Origin: Actinoplanes ianthinogenes
Lineage (GTDB): Bacteria; Actinomycetota; Actinomycetes; Mycobacteriales; Micromonosporaceae
Length of the DNA: 64,000 nucleotides
Direction of reading: 5' to 3'
NCBI RefSeq assembly: GCF_018324205.1
Contig: NZ_AP023356.1
Span: forward strand, 7,942,501-8,006,500
Part shown: one piece after another, positions 16,575-24,798 of the stretch
Numbering within the stretch: position 1 is the stretch's first letter
Layout of the letters: the number at the start of each line of letters is the position of its first letter
The notes under the pieces: model-generated
The model's database searches: none
Told to the model about the DNA's origin: nothing
What the model saw: only the letters and a program-made list of their open reading frames with translations
Translations under genes and position numbers: made by a program

Positions 16575-18172
16575 CCGGACGGGCGTTTCGTCTGCTGGCC
16601 GATCGGCGGGTCGGCACGAAGATCATGTTCGCGGTGCTGGTGGTCGCGCTGCTCAGCGTGGCCGACGGCATGTTCGCGATGGACAGCCTGGGCGCGACGA
16701 ACAACCAGGTCAAGAGCGGCTATCAGCACAGCCTGGAGCTGGAGACGATCGGCAGCCTGCGGAGTGCGGTGAACCAGGCGTGGCTGGCCGTCGGCGACGA
16801 CCTGCTGGCGGTGGACGGTGCGGGGCGGTCTGCGGCGTCGTCGGGGTTGACGGCGGCGGAGGAGCAGGTCGATCAGTACGCCACGAAATACGGGACGTAT
16901 CCGATAGACGGCGAGGCGTCGTCAGCTTTGGCAGGATTTAAGGACGCTTGGGCGAAATATCGGGATGTTGTGTCGAGCAGCCTGTTGCCGCTGGCGGCCA
17001 GTGGCGACCGGGCCCGGGTCAACGCGGTGCGGACGTCGCAGATCGCGCCGTTGATGACCGAGGTCCGTGCCCGGCTGACCAAGCTCTCCGACCTGACCGT
17101 GCAGGCCACCGCGGCCCAGGAGGACACCGCCGAGCGACGCTACCAGTCGACCAAGTGGCGGGTGCTGCTCATGCTGACGCTCAGCGCGGCGGTCGGGGTG
17201 GCCCTCGCGGTGACGGCCAGCCGGATGATCGTGCGGCCGCTGTCCCGCTGCGTCGACGTCCTGGACCGGCTGCGCGACGGCGACCTGACCGCCCGGGCCC
17301 CGGTGGAGAGCCGCGACGAGGTCGGGCGGATGGCCGAGGCGCTGAACCACACCGCCGAGGCGATGGACGGCATGGTCGGCCGGGTACGCGGCAGCGCCGA
17401 CGTGCTGGCCTCGGCCTCCGAGCAGTTGTCCTCGGTCTCTTCCGAGCTCTCGGCCTCGGCCGAGGAGACGTCGGTGCAGGTCAGTACGGTCTCCGAGTCG
17501 GCCGGGCGGGTGTCCGAGGGGGTGCAGGCCGTCTCCGCCGGCGCGGAGGAGATGGGCGTCTCGATCCGGGAGATCGCGAACAGCGCCAACGAGGCGGCCG
17601 GGGTCGCCGCCGACGCGGCCCGGACCGCGGAGCACACGAACACCAGCGTGTCCCGGCTCGGCGAGGCGTCCACGCAGATCAGCACGGTGGTCGCGCTGAT
17701 CACCTCGATCGCCGAGCAGACCAACCTGCTGGCCCTGAACGCGACCATCGAGGCGGCCCGGGCCGGGGAGATGGGCAAGGGGTTCGCGGTGGTGGCGGCC
17801 GAGGTCAAGGACCTGGCGCAGGAGACCGCGCGGGCCACCCAGGAGATCACCGCGCAGGTGGCCGCGATCCAGGCCGAGTCGGACGGGGCGGTGCACGCCA
17901 TCCAGCAGATCGCCGGGGTGATCGCGACCATCAACGACTACGCCACGACGATCGCGGCGGCGGTGGAGGAGCAGACGGCCACCACGGCGGAGATCGCGCG
18001 CAGCGTGGGACAGGCGGCCGAGGGGTCCAGCGCGATCGCCGGAACGATCGCCGGGGTGGCCCAGGCGGCGGCGCAGGTCACCGCGGGGGCGACCGAGACA
18101 CAGCAGACGGCGGCGGAGTTGGCCCGGACAGCGGCGGATCTGCAGGCGACGGTGGCGGTGTACCGGACCTGA
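16571..18172 (+). CDS. Methyl-accepting chemotaxis protein
   Basis: A 533-residue receptor. TM1 is at about residues 16-36, then comes a four-helix extracellular sensor of ~150 residues, TM2 at ~197-217, a HAMP domain (~218-270) and a cytoplasmic signalling hairpin with the highly conserved tip ITSIAEQTNLLALNATIEAARAGEMGKGFAVVA. It should signal to CheA through CheW, but no che genes are in this window. The four-helix sensor suggests small-molecule detection. The GTG start overlaps the preceding stop. Confidence 0.92.
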   Translation: MTGRAFRLLADRRVGTKIMFAVLVVALLSVADGMFAMDSLGATNNQVKSGYQHSLELETIGSLRSAVNQAWLAVGDDLLAVDGAGRSAASSGLTAAEEQVDQYATKYGTYPIDGEASSALAGFKDAWAKYRDVVSSSLLPLAASGDRARVNAVRTSQIAPLMTEVRARLTKLSDLTVQATAAQEDTAERRYQSTKWRVLLMLTLSAAVGVALAVTASRMIVRPLSRCVDVLDRLRDGDLTARAPVESRDEVGRMAEALNHTAEAMDGMVGRVRGSADVLASASEQLSSVSSELSASAEETSVQVSTVSESAGRVSEGVQAVSAGAEEMGVSIREIANSANEAAGVAADAARTAEHTNTSVSRLGEASTQISTVVALITSIAEQTNLLALNATIEAARAGEMGKGFAVVAAEVKDLAQETARATQEITAQVAAIQAESDGAVHAIQQIAGVIATINDYATTIAAAVEEQTATTAEIARSVGQAAEGSSAIAGTIAGVAQAAAQVTAGATETQQTAAELARTAADLQATVAVYRT

Positions 18173-18184
18173 TTGAATTTCCCG

Positions 18185-18691
18185 GTGGGCGATGTCGAGG
18201 TTCGGGTGATCGGCCCGGAGGGGCTGGGGCGGTCGGAGGCGGCTGCTCTCGGGGAGCTGGTCCGGGAGCTGGTGGCCGGGGGAGCGGCTCTCGGGTGGGT
18301 GGCGCCGCCTCCGGTGGCGGAGGTCGCGGCGCTGCTCGCCGAAGAGTTGACGCTGGTGGTGGCGTACTCCGGGGATCTGCCGGTGGGATTCGGATACTGG
18401 CGGCGATATGACCGGCCGACCCATCGGGTGAACGCGGACATCGAGAAGTTCGCGATCAGCCCGAGATTTCAGGGCATGGGGGTGGGGCGGGCGGTGATGA
18501 CCGCTCTGATCGATGCCGCGGTCGCGGCGTCGATCGAGGTGTTGACGCTGGACGTGCGGGGGGACAACGTCGCGGCGGCGGCGCTCTACGAGTCACTCGG
18601 GTTCCGGCGATACGGGGTCTTGGAGCGTTTCGTCGCTTTCGGGGATGCCCGTTACGACAAGCTGTTCTACGCCCTCGACCTCAGGGCCTGA
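18185..18691 (+). CDS. GNAT family N-acetyltransferase
   Basis: A 168-residue GNAT protein with motif A visible as FAISPRFQGMGVGRAVM and motif B as LDVRGDNVAAAALYESLGFRRYGVL. It transfers acetyl from acetyl-CoA to an unknown amine. I chose the GTG at 18185. A TTG at 18173 directly after the chemoreceptor stop is possible and would add four residues. The last 11 bp overlap the convergent TetR gene. Confidence 0.82.
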   Translation: MGDVEVRVIGPEGLGRSEAAALGELVRELVAGGAALGWVAPPPVAEVAALLAEELTLVVAYSGDLPVGFGYWRRYDRPTHRVNADIEKFAISPRFQGMGVGRAVMTALIDAAVAASIEVLTLDVRGDNVAAAALYESLGFRRYGVLERFVAFGDARYDKLFYALDLRA

Positions 18692-19223
18692 CCAGTTCGG
18701 TGACCCAGTCCAGGGCGACCCGGGCCTGCTCCGGCGAGCCGCTGTGCAGCCCGTCCACGATCAGCCAGATCCGGTCGGCCAGCAGCGCGTCCCCGCCCAG
18801 CTCGGCGACCAGCCGGTCCACCAGGGCGCGGCTGTCTCTCAGGTACCCCCGGGCCACCTGGGCCGGCTCGTCGGTGGCGCCCGGGAACTCGGTGAGATAG
18901 TTGCGGAAGGCGCAGCCGCGATACCCCGGACGGCGGGTGCTCTCGGCCACCTCGCTGACCAGGGCGATCAGCTGCTCGGCCGGGGTGGTCGCCCAGCGCA
19001 GGGCCTCGGCGGTGGCCTGCTCGCGCTCCCGCCTCGCCAGGGTCAGGTAGGCCGCGGCCAGCTCCGCCTTGCTCGGGAAGTGCCGGTAGAGCAGGTTCTT
19101 CCCACAGCCCGCGACCTCGACGACCTGGGCCATGCCGACGGCGCGGACGCCGTACCGGTAAAAGAGCCCGGCGGCCGCGGTCAGGATGGTGTCACGGGTG
19201 CCCGGGACCGGCGTGCGTGCCAT
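18681..19223 (-). CDS. TetR/AcrR family transcriptional regulator
   Basis: A 180-residue TetR protein. The HTH lies at about residues 8-54 (MAQVVEVAGCGKNLLYRHFPSKAEL). The C-terminal region with RRPGYRGCAFRNYLTEFPG resembles the TetR subgroup that carries a conserved Cys in GCxF. It sits between an acetyltransferase (convergent) and cydDC (same strand, 10 bp downstream of the cydDC stop). It could be read through from the cyd operon. The target is not evident. Confidence 0.85.
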   Translation of the reverse strand: MARTPVPGTRDTILTAAAGLFYRYGVRAVGMAQVVEVAGCGKNLLYRHFPSKAELAAAYLTLARREREQATAEALRWATTPAEQLIALVSEVAESTRRPGYRGCAFRNYLTEFPGATDEPAQVARGYLRDSRALVDRLVAELGGDALLADRIWLIVDGLHSGSPEQARVALDWVTELVRP

Positions 19224-19232
19224 GATCCCAGC

Positions 19233-22200
19233 CTAGAGGACTCCGACATTTAGCTTAGCGCTGGACAGTTCGTAAATTTCGTCTACCAGATCGAAGCCCT
19301 CCGCGCGGTGCGCGAAGACCAGCACGGTACGCCCGGACGCCGCGTCCAGCAGGTCCGCCATCAACTCCCGCGCCCCGGCCTCGTCGATCCCCTCGGTCGG
19401 CTCGTCCAGGATCAGCAGCGCCGGATCGGCCAGCAGCGCCCGCGCCGTCGCCAGCCGCCGCCGCTGCCCGCCCGACATCGTGCTCCCGCCGGTCCCCAGC
19501 CAGGTGTCCAGGCCGTCCGCCAGCCCGGCCAGCCACGGGCCGAGACCGACCCGCCGCAGCGCGGCGACAAGCTGCGGATCGGTCGCGGCCGGCTTCGCGA
19601 GACGCAGATTCTCCCGTACGGTCGAAGCGAACACATGTCCCGTTTCGTCCCCGACGAGCAGGGCTTTCCCCCCGACCCGCACGTCACCGGCGCGGGGTGC
19701 GAGCAGGCCGCCGAGCACCGCCCCGAGCGTCGACTTGCCCGACCCGGAGCGCCCGGTGATCGCCACCTTGGCGCCCGGCCTGAGTTCCAGGTCGATGCCG
19801 TCGAGCGCCGGTTCCGCCGCGGGGTCCCACCCCGCCACCAGCCCCGAGACCGAGACCGCCCCGTCCGCGATCCCGTCGCCCGCCCCGTCCGCGATCCCGT
19901 GGCCCGCCCGCACCGCGGCACGTGCGTCGGGTGCCGAGGTGCGCGCTTCGGGTGCTGCGGTGCGCGCTTCGGGTGCCGTGGTGCGCGCTTCGGGTGCCGT
20001 GGTGCGCGCTTTGGGTGCCGTGGTGCGCGCTTCGGGTGCCGTGGTGCGCGCTTCGGGTGCCGTGGTGCGCGCTTTGGGTGCCGAGGTGCGCGGCGAGGTC
20101 ACCCGCTGGGTCAGGGCGGCGACCCGGCGTTCGGCGCCGGCCGCCCGGCGTCGTGCGACCGCGGCTTCGGGGAGGGTGACCAGCGGCTCGCCGAGGGCGA
20201 TCACGCCGAGCACCAGGACCGCGCTCCACTCCGCGGAGATCCCGGCGCCGGCCAGGGCGAGAGCGGTGCCGGCCGCGGCCGCGGCCCACCCGAGGTGGGC
20301 GACCGCGGCGGCGAGTCCGGCGGTCCGGGCCGCTCGCGCCTCCAGGTCCGCCAGGGTCCGGCTGCGACTTTCCGGTACGCCGGAGCGCCCGGCCCCGCCG
20401 CCCAACTCCTCGACGCCGTCCACCGTCTCCACCATCGCGTCCCGCAGCGCGGCCCGGGCCACCCCGGTCGCCGCGTCCTGCCGGTCCGCCTGCCATCCGG
20501 CCAGCAGCGGCGCGAGCACCCCGGAGATCAGCACCCCGATCGCCAGCGGGGCCGCCACCACCGGCGTGATCAGCATCGCCGCGGCCCCGGCCACCACCAC
20601 GGTGACCAGCGCGGACCAGGCCGGCAGCCAGCCCCGCAGCAGCCCGTCCACCCGGGCGTCCACATCGTCGACCAGGCGGGTCAGCAGGTCCCCGCGCCGG
20701 TGCAGGCCCGGCCCGGGCACCCGCGGGATCAGGTCGGCATAGACCCGCGCCCGCCGCCCGCCCAGCCGCGCGAAGGCGACATCGTGCGCGACCAGCCTCT
20801 CCAGGTATCGCAGCAGCGGCCGAGCCACCGCGCTCCCGCGGACCAGCACCACCGCCGCCGACAACGTCAGCACCGGCGGCAGCGACGACGCCCGTACCAG
20901 CAGCCACGCCGCCGACCCGGTCAGCAGGATTCCACCCAGGACCGCCGCCGCCCCGAGCGCCGCCGCCACCCACGGCCGCCGCCACCACGGCCCCCGGGCA
21001 TCCTCGCCCGCCGCGCCCGGGGTACCGGCGGGTCGCGTGGCGCCGGCCGACGGGTCCGGGGTGGCCGCATCGTCCGGCGCGGCCGGGGTACCGGCGGGTC
21101 GCGTGGCGGTCGTGGCGCCGGTCGACGGGTCCGGGGTGGCCGCATCGTCCGGCGCGGCCGGGGTACCGGCGGGTCGCGTGGCGCCGGTCGACGGGTCCGC
21201 GGCGGCCGCATCGCCCGGCGCGGCCAGGGTAGCGGCGGGTCGCGTGGCGGGCGCGGTGCCGGTCGACGGGTCCGCGGCGGCCGCATCGTCCGGCGCGGCC
21301 GGGGTACCGGCGGGTCGCGTGGTGCCGGTCGACGGGTCCGCGGCGGCCGCATCCTCCGGCGCGGCCGGGGCAGCGGTGGGTTGCGTGGTGCCAGCCGACG
21401 GGTCCGGGCCGGCCGCATCGTCCGGCGCGGCCGGGGTACCGGCGGGTCTGGTGGCGCCAGCCGACGGGTCCGGGGCGGCCGCGGTGGTGTCCGACCCCGG
21501 GTTCGGGGGCGCCGCAAGGTCGGCGGCGGTGGCGACCGGGCCGGTTCCGGGCGGCGGGCTCACCGTGACGACGCGGTCGGCGGCGGTCAGCAGGGCCGGG
21601 CGGTGGGCTACCACCAGGACCGCGCAGCCGCGCTGGGCGAATTCCCGCAACCGGGCCACCACCAGCCGCTCGGCGTCCGGGTCCAGGTGGGCGGTCGGCT
21701 CGTCGAGCAGCAGCGTGACGACCGGCGTCGGGCGGCGTTTCGGGCCGGGGTCGCCGCGGTGCGGACGGTCGGCGGATCGCCGGCTCAGGATGATCACGCG
21801 GCCGGCCCGGTGCAGCAGCGCGGCCAGGGCCAGGCGTTGGCGTTGACCGGCCGAGAGGCCGTTCCCGTGTTCGCCGAGCGGCGTGTCCGGGGTGACCTCA
21901 CGGTCCAGTCCGACCATCCGCAGCGCGCTGCGGATCTCCTCGTCGCCGGCGTCCGTCGCGAAGGCCTCGCCGACCGTTCGCGCGTGCGGCAGGGTGGGGC
22001 GCTGCGGCAGATGGAACGCCCGGCCGACCGCGACCGCTCCCGCGTCGGCCGGGTGCAGCCCGGCGAACACCCGCAACGCCGTGCTCTTGCCCGCCCCGGA
22101 CGCCCCCCGCAGCGCGACGACCTCACCCGCGCGGACCGAGAGTTCGTCCAGCCGCAGCGCGTCGCCGCCCATTCCGGGGTAGCTCGCCCGCACCCCTGCC

Positions 22201-23810
22201 GCGAGCACCCCCCACCGCCCGGCCGCCGTCGGCAAGGTCCCGTCCGCAGAACCCCAGCTGGTCCCCACGGCCCATTCAGCGGCGGCGATAGGGCCGTAGG
22301 AGCCAGCCGGGTCGTCCGAGCTGGTCTCCAAGGCCCTTTGGGGCGTGGCGATGGGGCTGTGGGGGCCAGCTGGGTGGTTCGGGCTGGTCTCCAAGGCCCT
22401 TTGGGGCGTGGCGATGGGGCTGTGGGGGCCAGCTGGGTGGTTCGGGCTGGTTCCCAAGGCCCTTTGGGGCGTGGCGGTAGGGCCGTGGAGGCCAGCCGGG
22501 GGGTTCGGGCTGGTTCGCAGGGTCCTTTGGGGCGGGGCGGTAGGGCCGTGGGGGCCAGCCGGGGGGTTGTGGCTGGTGAGGATGTCGTCTACGTCGGCGA
22601 TGACCGCGGTGGCGTCGGTGGCGGCGTGGTAGCGGGCCGCCATCTCGCGCAGCGGGCGGTAGGCCTCCGGGGCCAGCAGGATGGCCAGCAGGGCCGGGGC
22701 CAGGGGCATGGAGCCGTCGGCCACTCGGATGCCGGCCTGGACGGCGATCAAGCCGACGGAGAGGGTGCCGACCAGGTCCAAGGCGGTCGAGGAGAGGAAG
22801 GCGACCCGGAGCACTCGCAGGGTGGCGCGGCGGTGCTGGTCGGTGAGGTCGGCGATGACGGCGGTCTGGCGTTCGGCGCGGCCGTAGATCTTGAGGGTGC
22901 CCAGGCCGCGGACCACGTCCAGGAAGTGGCCGGCCAGGCGGGCGTCGGCGTCCCAGCGTTGCCGGGCGCGGGCCTGGGTGGCCCAGCCGATCAGGGCGCC
23001 GAGCAGCGGGATCAAGGGGAGGGTGAGCAGGGCGATCACCGCGGAGGCCGGGTCGACGAGGGCCATCACGGCGAGCACCGCGGGTGGGAGCAGGACGCCG
23101 AGGACCAGGGACGGCAGGTATCCGGAGAACCACGGGCGCAGGGCGTCGAGGCCGGTGCCGAGGATGGTGGTGAGACGGCCGGCACCGTAGGAGGCCACCC
23201 AGGCCGGGCCGCGCCGGATGATGGCGGCGAGCAGGGAGCGGCGTAGCTCGTCGGTGACGCGGGCGGCGGTGCGGCGGGCTACCACCTGTTCGGCCCAGGA
23301 GAGCAGGCCGCGGGCCGCGAACGCCCCGGCGAGCAGGGTGATCGCGGCCGGCCGGGATCCGCCGAGCAGGATCGAGCGGGACAGGGACGGAGCGACCAGC
23401 CAGCAGAGCGCGACCGCGATGGCGAGGGTTGCGGCAGCTTGTCCGGTTCCGATCAGGGCGAGCAGGGCGACTCCGGCGCGCCCGGACCGCGCGTGCCGCA
23501 GCAGCCGCGGATCGACCGGCCCACGAGCCACCCGCCGCCCCGGCCCAGCCGGCCCGGAGCGATGCTCGTCCGGAGCCGGGGCGTCGGCGGGCGAGCCGGC
23601 TGCTGCGGGGGAGTCGGGTGCTGCCGGCAAGCCAGCTCCCGACGGCGAGTCGGGTGCCGTGGATGGGCCTGGTGCGGCGGGTGTGTCGGGACGGGGTGAG
23701 GCGGGGAGGCCCGGGGCGGGTGTGTCGGGGCCGGGTGCTGTGGGCGTACCGGAAAGGGGTTTGATCGAAAGCAGACGGCGAGCAGCGGGCCGTGCGCCGC
23801 GGAGACTCAC
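19233..23810 (-). CDS. cydDC: Fused CydD-CydC thiol/heme ABC exporter with repeat-filled linkers
   Basis: A 1525-residue fusion of both halves of the CydDC transporter needed to assemble cytochrome bd oxidase. Order: Pro/Ala-rich N-terminus (~10-90), CydD membrane domain (~100-400), a 21-residue repeat linker (~410-524), and NBD1 with GASGAGKST (~570), signature LSAGQ (~652) and LLLDEPTAHLD (~700). Then come a Pro/Ala repeat linker (~774-927), the CydC membrane domain (~937-1236), a 7-residue repeat linker (~1237-1299), and NBD2 with GRSGSGKST (~1355), MSGGQ and LLILDEPTEG. NBD1 has an extra Arg-rich insert before Walker B. The GTG start overlaps the cydB stop by 4 bp. It is several hundred residues longer than two standard subunits, because of the linkers. 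Confidence 0.9.
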   Translation of the reverse strand: MSLRGARPAARRLLSIKPLSGTPTAPGPDTPAPGLPASPRPDTPAAPGPSTAPDSPSGAGLPAAPDSPAAAGSPADAPAPDEHRSGPAGPGRRVARGPVDPRLLRHARSGRAGVALLALIGTGQAAATLAIAVALCWLVAPSLSRSILLGGSRPAAITLLAGAFAARGLLSWAEQVVARRTAARVTDELRRSLLAAIIRRGPAWVASYGAGRLTTILGTGLDALRPWFSGYLPSLVLGVLLPPAVLAVMALVDPASAVIALLTLPLIPLLGALIGWATQARARQRWDADARLAGHFLDVVRGLGTLKIYGRAERQTAVIADLTDQHRRATLRVLRVAFLSSTALDLVGTLSVGLIAVQAGIRVADGSMPLAPALLAILLAPEAYRPLREMAARYHAATDATAVIADVDDILTSHNPPAGPHGPTAPPQRTLRTSPNPPAGLHGPTATPQRALGTSPNHPAGPHSPIATPQRALETSPNHPAGPHSPIATPQRALETSSDDPAGSYGPIAAAEWAVGTSWGSADGTLPTAAGRWGVLAAGVRASYPGMGGDALRLDELSVRAGEVVALRGASGAGKSTALRVFAGLHPADAGAVAVGRAFHLPQRPTLPHARTVGEAFATDAGDEEIRSALRMVGLDREVTPDTPLGEHGNGLSAGQRQRLALAALLHRAGRVIILSRRSADRPHRGDPGPKRRPTPVVTLLLDEPTAHLDPDAERLVVARLREFAQRGCAVLVVAHRPALLTAADRVVTVSPPPGTGPVATAADLAAPPNPGSDTTAAAPDPSAGATRPAGTPAAPDDAAGPDPSAGTTQPTAAPAAPEDAAAADPSTGTTRPAGTPAAPDDAAAADPSTGTAPATRPAATLAAPGDAAAADPSTGATRPAGTPAAPDDAATPDPSTGATTATRPAGTPAAPDDAATPDPSAGATRPAGTPGAAGEDARGPWWRRPWVAAALGAAAVLGGILLTGSAAWLLVRASSLPPVLTLSAAVVLVRGSAVARPLLRYLERLVAHDVAFARLGGRRARVYADLIPRVPGPGLHRRGDLLTRLVDDVDARVDGLLRGWLPAWSALVTVVVAGAAAMLITPVVAAPLAIGVLISGVLAPLLAGWQADRQDAATGVARAALRDAMVETVDGVEELGGGAGRSGVPESRSRTLADLEARAARTAGLAAAVAHLGWAAAAAGTALALAGAGISAEWSAVLVLGVIALGEPLVTLPEAAVARRRAAGAERRVAALTQRVTSPRTSAPKARTTAPEARTTAPEARTTAPKARTTAPEARTTAPEARTAAPEARTSAPDARAAVRAGHGIADGAGDGIADGAVSVSGLVAGWDPAAEPALDGIDLELRPGAKVAITGRSGSGKSTLGAVLGGLLAPRAGDVRVGGKALLVGDETGHVFASTVRENLRLAKPAATDPQLVAALRRVGLGPWLAGLADGLDTWLGTGGSTMSGGQRRRLATARALLADPALLILDEPTEGIDEAGARELMADLLDAASGRTVLVFAHRAEGFDLVDEIYELSSAKLNVGVL
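19915..20092. repeat. 21-bp coding tandem repeat in the CydC linker
   Basis: About eight copies of GTGCGCGCTTCGGGTGCCGT plus one base, coding for the heptad TTAPEAR and variants (TTAPKAR, TSAPKAR) between the CydC membrane domain and its NBD. Confidence 0.85.
21030..21490. repeat. About 60-66-bp coding tandem repeat between CydD and CydC halves
   Basis: Around eight imperfect copies contain GGGGTACCGGCGGGTCGCGT and GGCCGCATCGTCCGGCGCGG. They code for Pro/Ala/Asp-rich repeats such as DPSTGTTRPAGTPAAPDDAA, forming a long disordered tether between the two half-transporters. Confidence 0.85.
22240..22580. repeat. 63-bp repeat, locus 3, inside cydDC (about 5 units)
   Basis: CCAGCC/CCAGCT anchors lie at 22303, 22366, 22429, 22492 and 22555, an exact 63-bp period. 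It is the same family as the arrays at 3.1 and 14.3 kb (CCAGCC...GGCTGG plus a CCCT...AGGG half). On the minus strand it is read in frame as the 21-residue repeat NPPAGPHGPTAPPQRTLRTSP and variants, between the CydD membrane domain and NBD1. Confidence 0.85.
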
Positions 23811-24787
23811 GACGGGATCCGTTCGCTGGCGATCCGGCGGCGGAACACCCAATACGACCAGGCCTGATAGGCGAGCACCCCGGGCAGGATGAGCACGCCT
23901 GCCACGGTGATCAGTTTCAGCGACGACGGGCTGGCCGCGGCCTCCGAGCGGGTCAGGGACCAGAGCGGGTCGAGGGTGCTGCGCAGCACCACCGACCCGT
24001 GCGCGGTGAAGACCGCGAGCACCGCCCCGGCCACCCCGAGCGCGGTCGCCGCGAACGCCCCGCCCTCCCGGCCCTGCCGGGCCAGCATCCCGGCGATGAA
24101 GCAGAGCACCGCCGCGACCAGCGTCAGCCGCGATCCGGTGGCGACACCGGCGAGCAGCAGGCCGACCGTGCCGGCGTTTCCGGCGTGCCGGGCCAGGGCG
24201 ACGGCGCGGCGGCGGACCGGGCCGGTGGTCCGCAGGGCCAGGAACGTCGCGCCGAGCAGCACCGTGCCGAGCAGCCCGGCCAGCGCGCCGAGCCCGGCAG
24301 CCGGGGTGAGCAGCGGGGCGAGGCTGCGGCCGAGACCGTTCCCGATCACCGTGCCGTCGGCGCCGAGCGCGAGTCCGTGGACGAAGACGCCGAGTTGTGC
24401 GCCCCAGAGCAGCACCACGCCGGCCGACGAGCCGGCGAGCAGCCAGTCGCAGCGGCGGCGCCAGGCGGGTGAATCGTGCTTGCCGCGGAACTCCAGGGCC
24501 ACGCCGCGGATCGCGAGCAGCAGCAGGATGCCGACCATCGGCAGGTAGAGGGCGGAGAGCAGGACCGCGTACCAGTCCGGGAAGGCGGCGAAGGTGACGC
24601 CGATCGCGGCGACCAGCCAGACCTCGTTGCCGTCCCAGAACGGGCCGATGGTGCGGATCGCCGCGCCGCGTTCGTGCTCGTCACGGCCGAGGAACGGGGC
24701 GAGCAACCCGACGCCGAAGTCGAAGCCCTCGAGGACGAAGTAGAGCACCCAGGCGAGGACGAGGATCGCGAACCAGAAGGTGATCAT
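23807..24787 (-). CDS. cydB: Cytochrome bd ubiquinol/menaquinol oxidase subunit II
   Basis: A 326-residue membrane protein of normal length with about 8-9 helices. The N-terminal FVLEGFDFGVGLLAPFLGRD and PFWDGNEVWLV motifs are diagnostic of CydB. It pairs with CydA to form the high-affinity terminal oxidase. It starts 11 bp after cydA and its stop overlaps the cydDC start (GTGA), so the three are one operon. Confidence 0.95.
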   Translation of the reverse strand: MITFWFAILVLAWVLYFVLEGFDFGVGLLAPFLGRDEHERGAAIRTIGPFWDGNEVWLVAAIGVTFAAFPDWYAVLLSALYLPMVGILLLLAIRGVALEFRGKHDSPAWRRRCDWLLAGSSAGVVLLWGAQLGVFVHGLALGADGTVIGNGLGRSLAPLLTPAAGLGALAGLLGTVLLGATFLALRTTGPVRRRAVALARHAGNAGTVGLLLAGVATGSRLTLVAAVLCFIAGMLARQGREGGAFAATALGVAGAVLAVFTAHGSVVLRSTLDPLWSLTRSEAAASPSSLKLITVAGVLILPGVLAYQAWSYWVFRRRIASERIPS

Positions 24788-24798
24788 GCGACGGTCTC

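Noticed and set aside
19308..23246. 1312-residue frame on the plus strand
   Set aside because: It is antisense to cydDC, whose conserved ABC motifs are on the minus strand. The plus translation is Arg/Gly-rich without domains.
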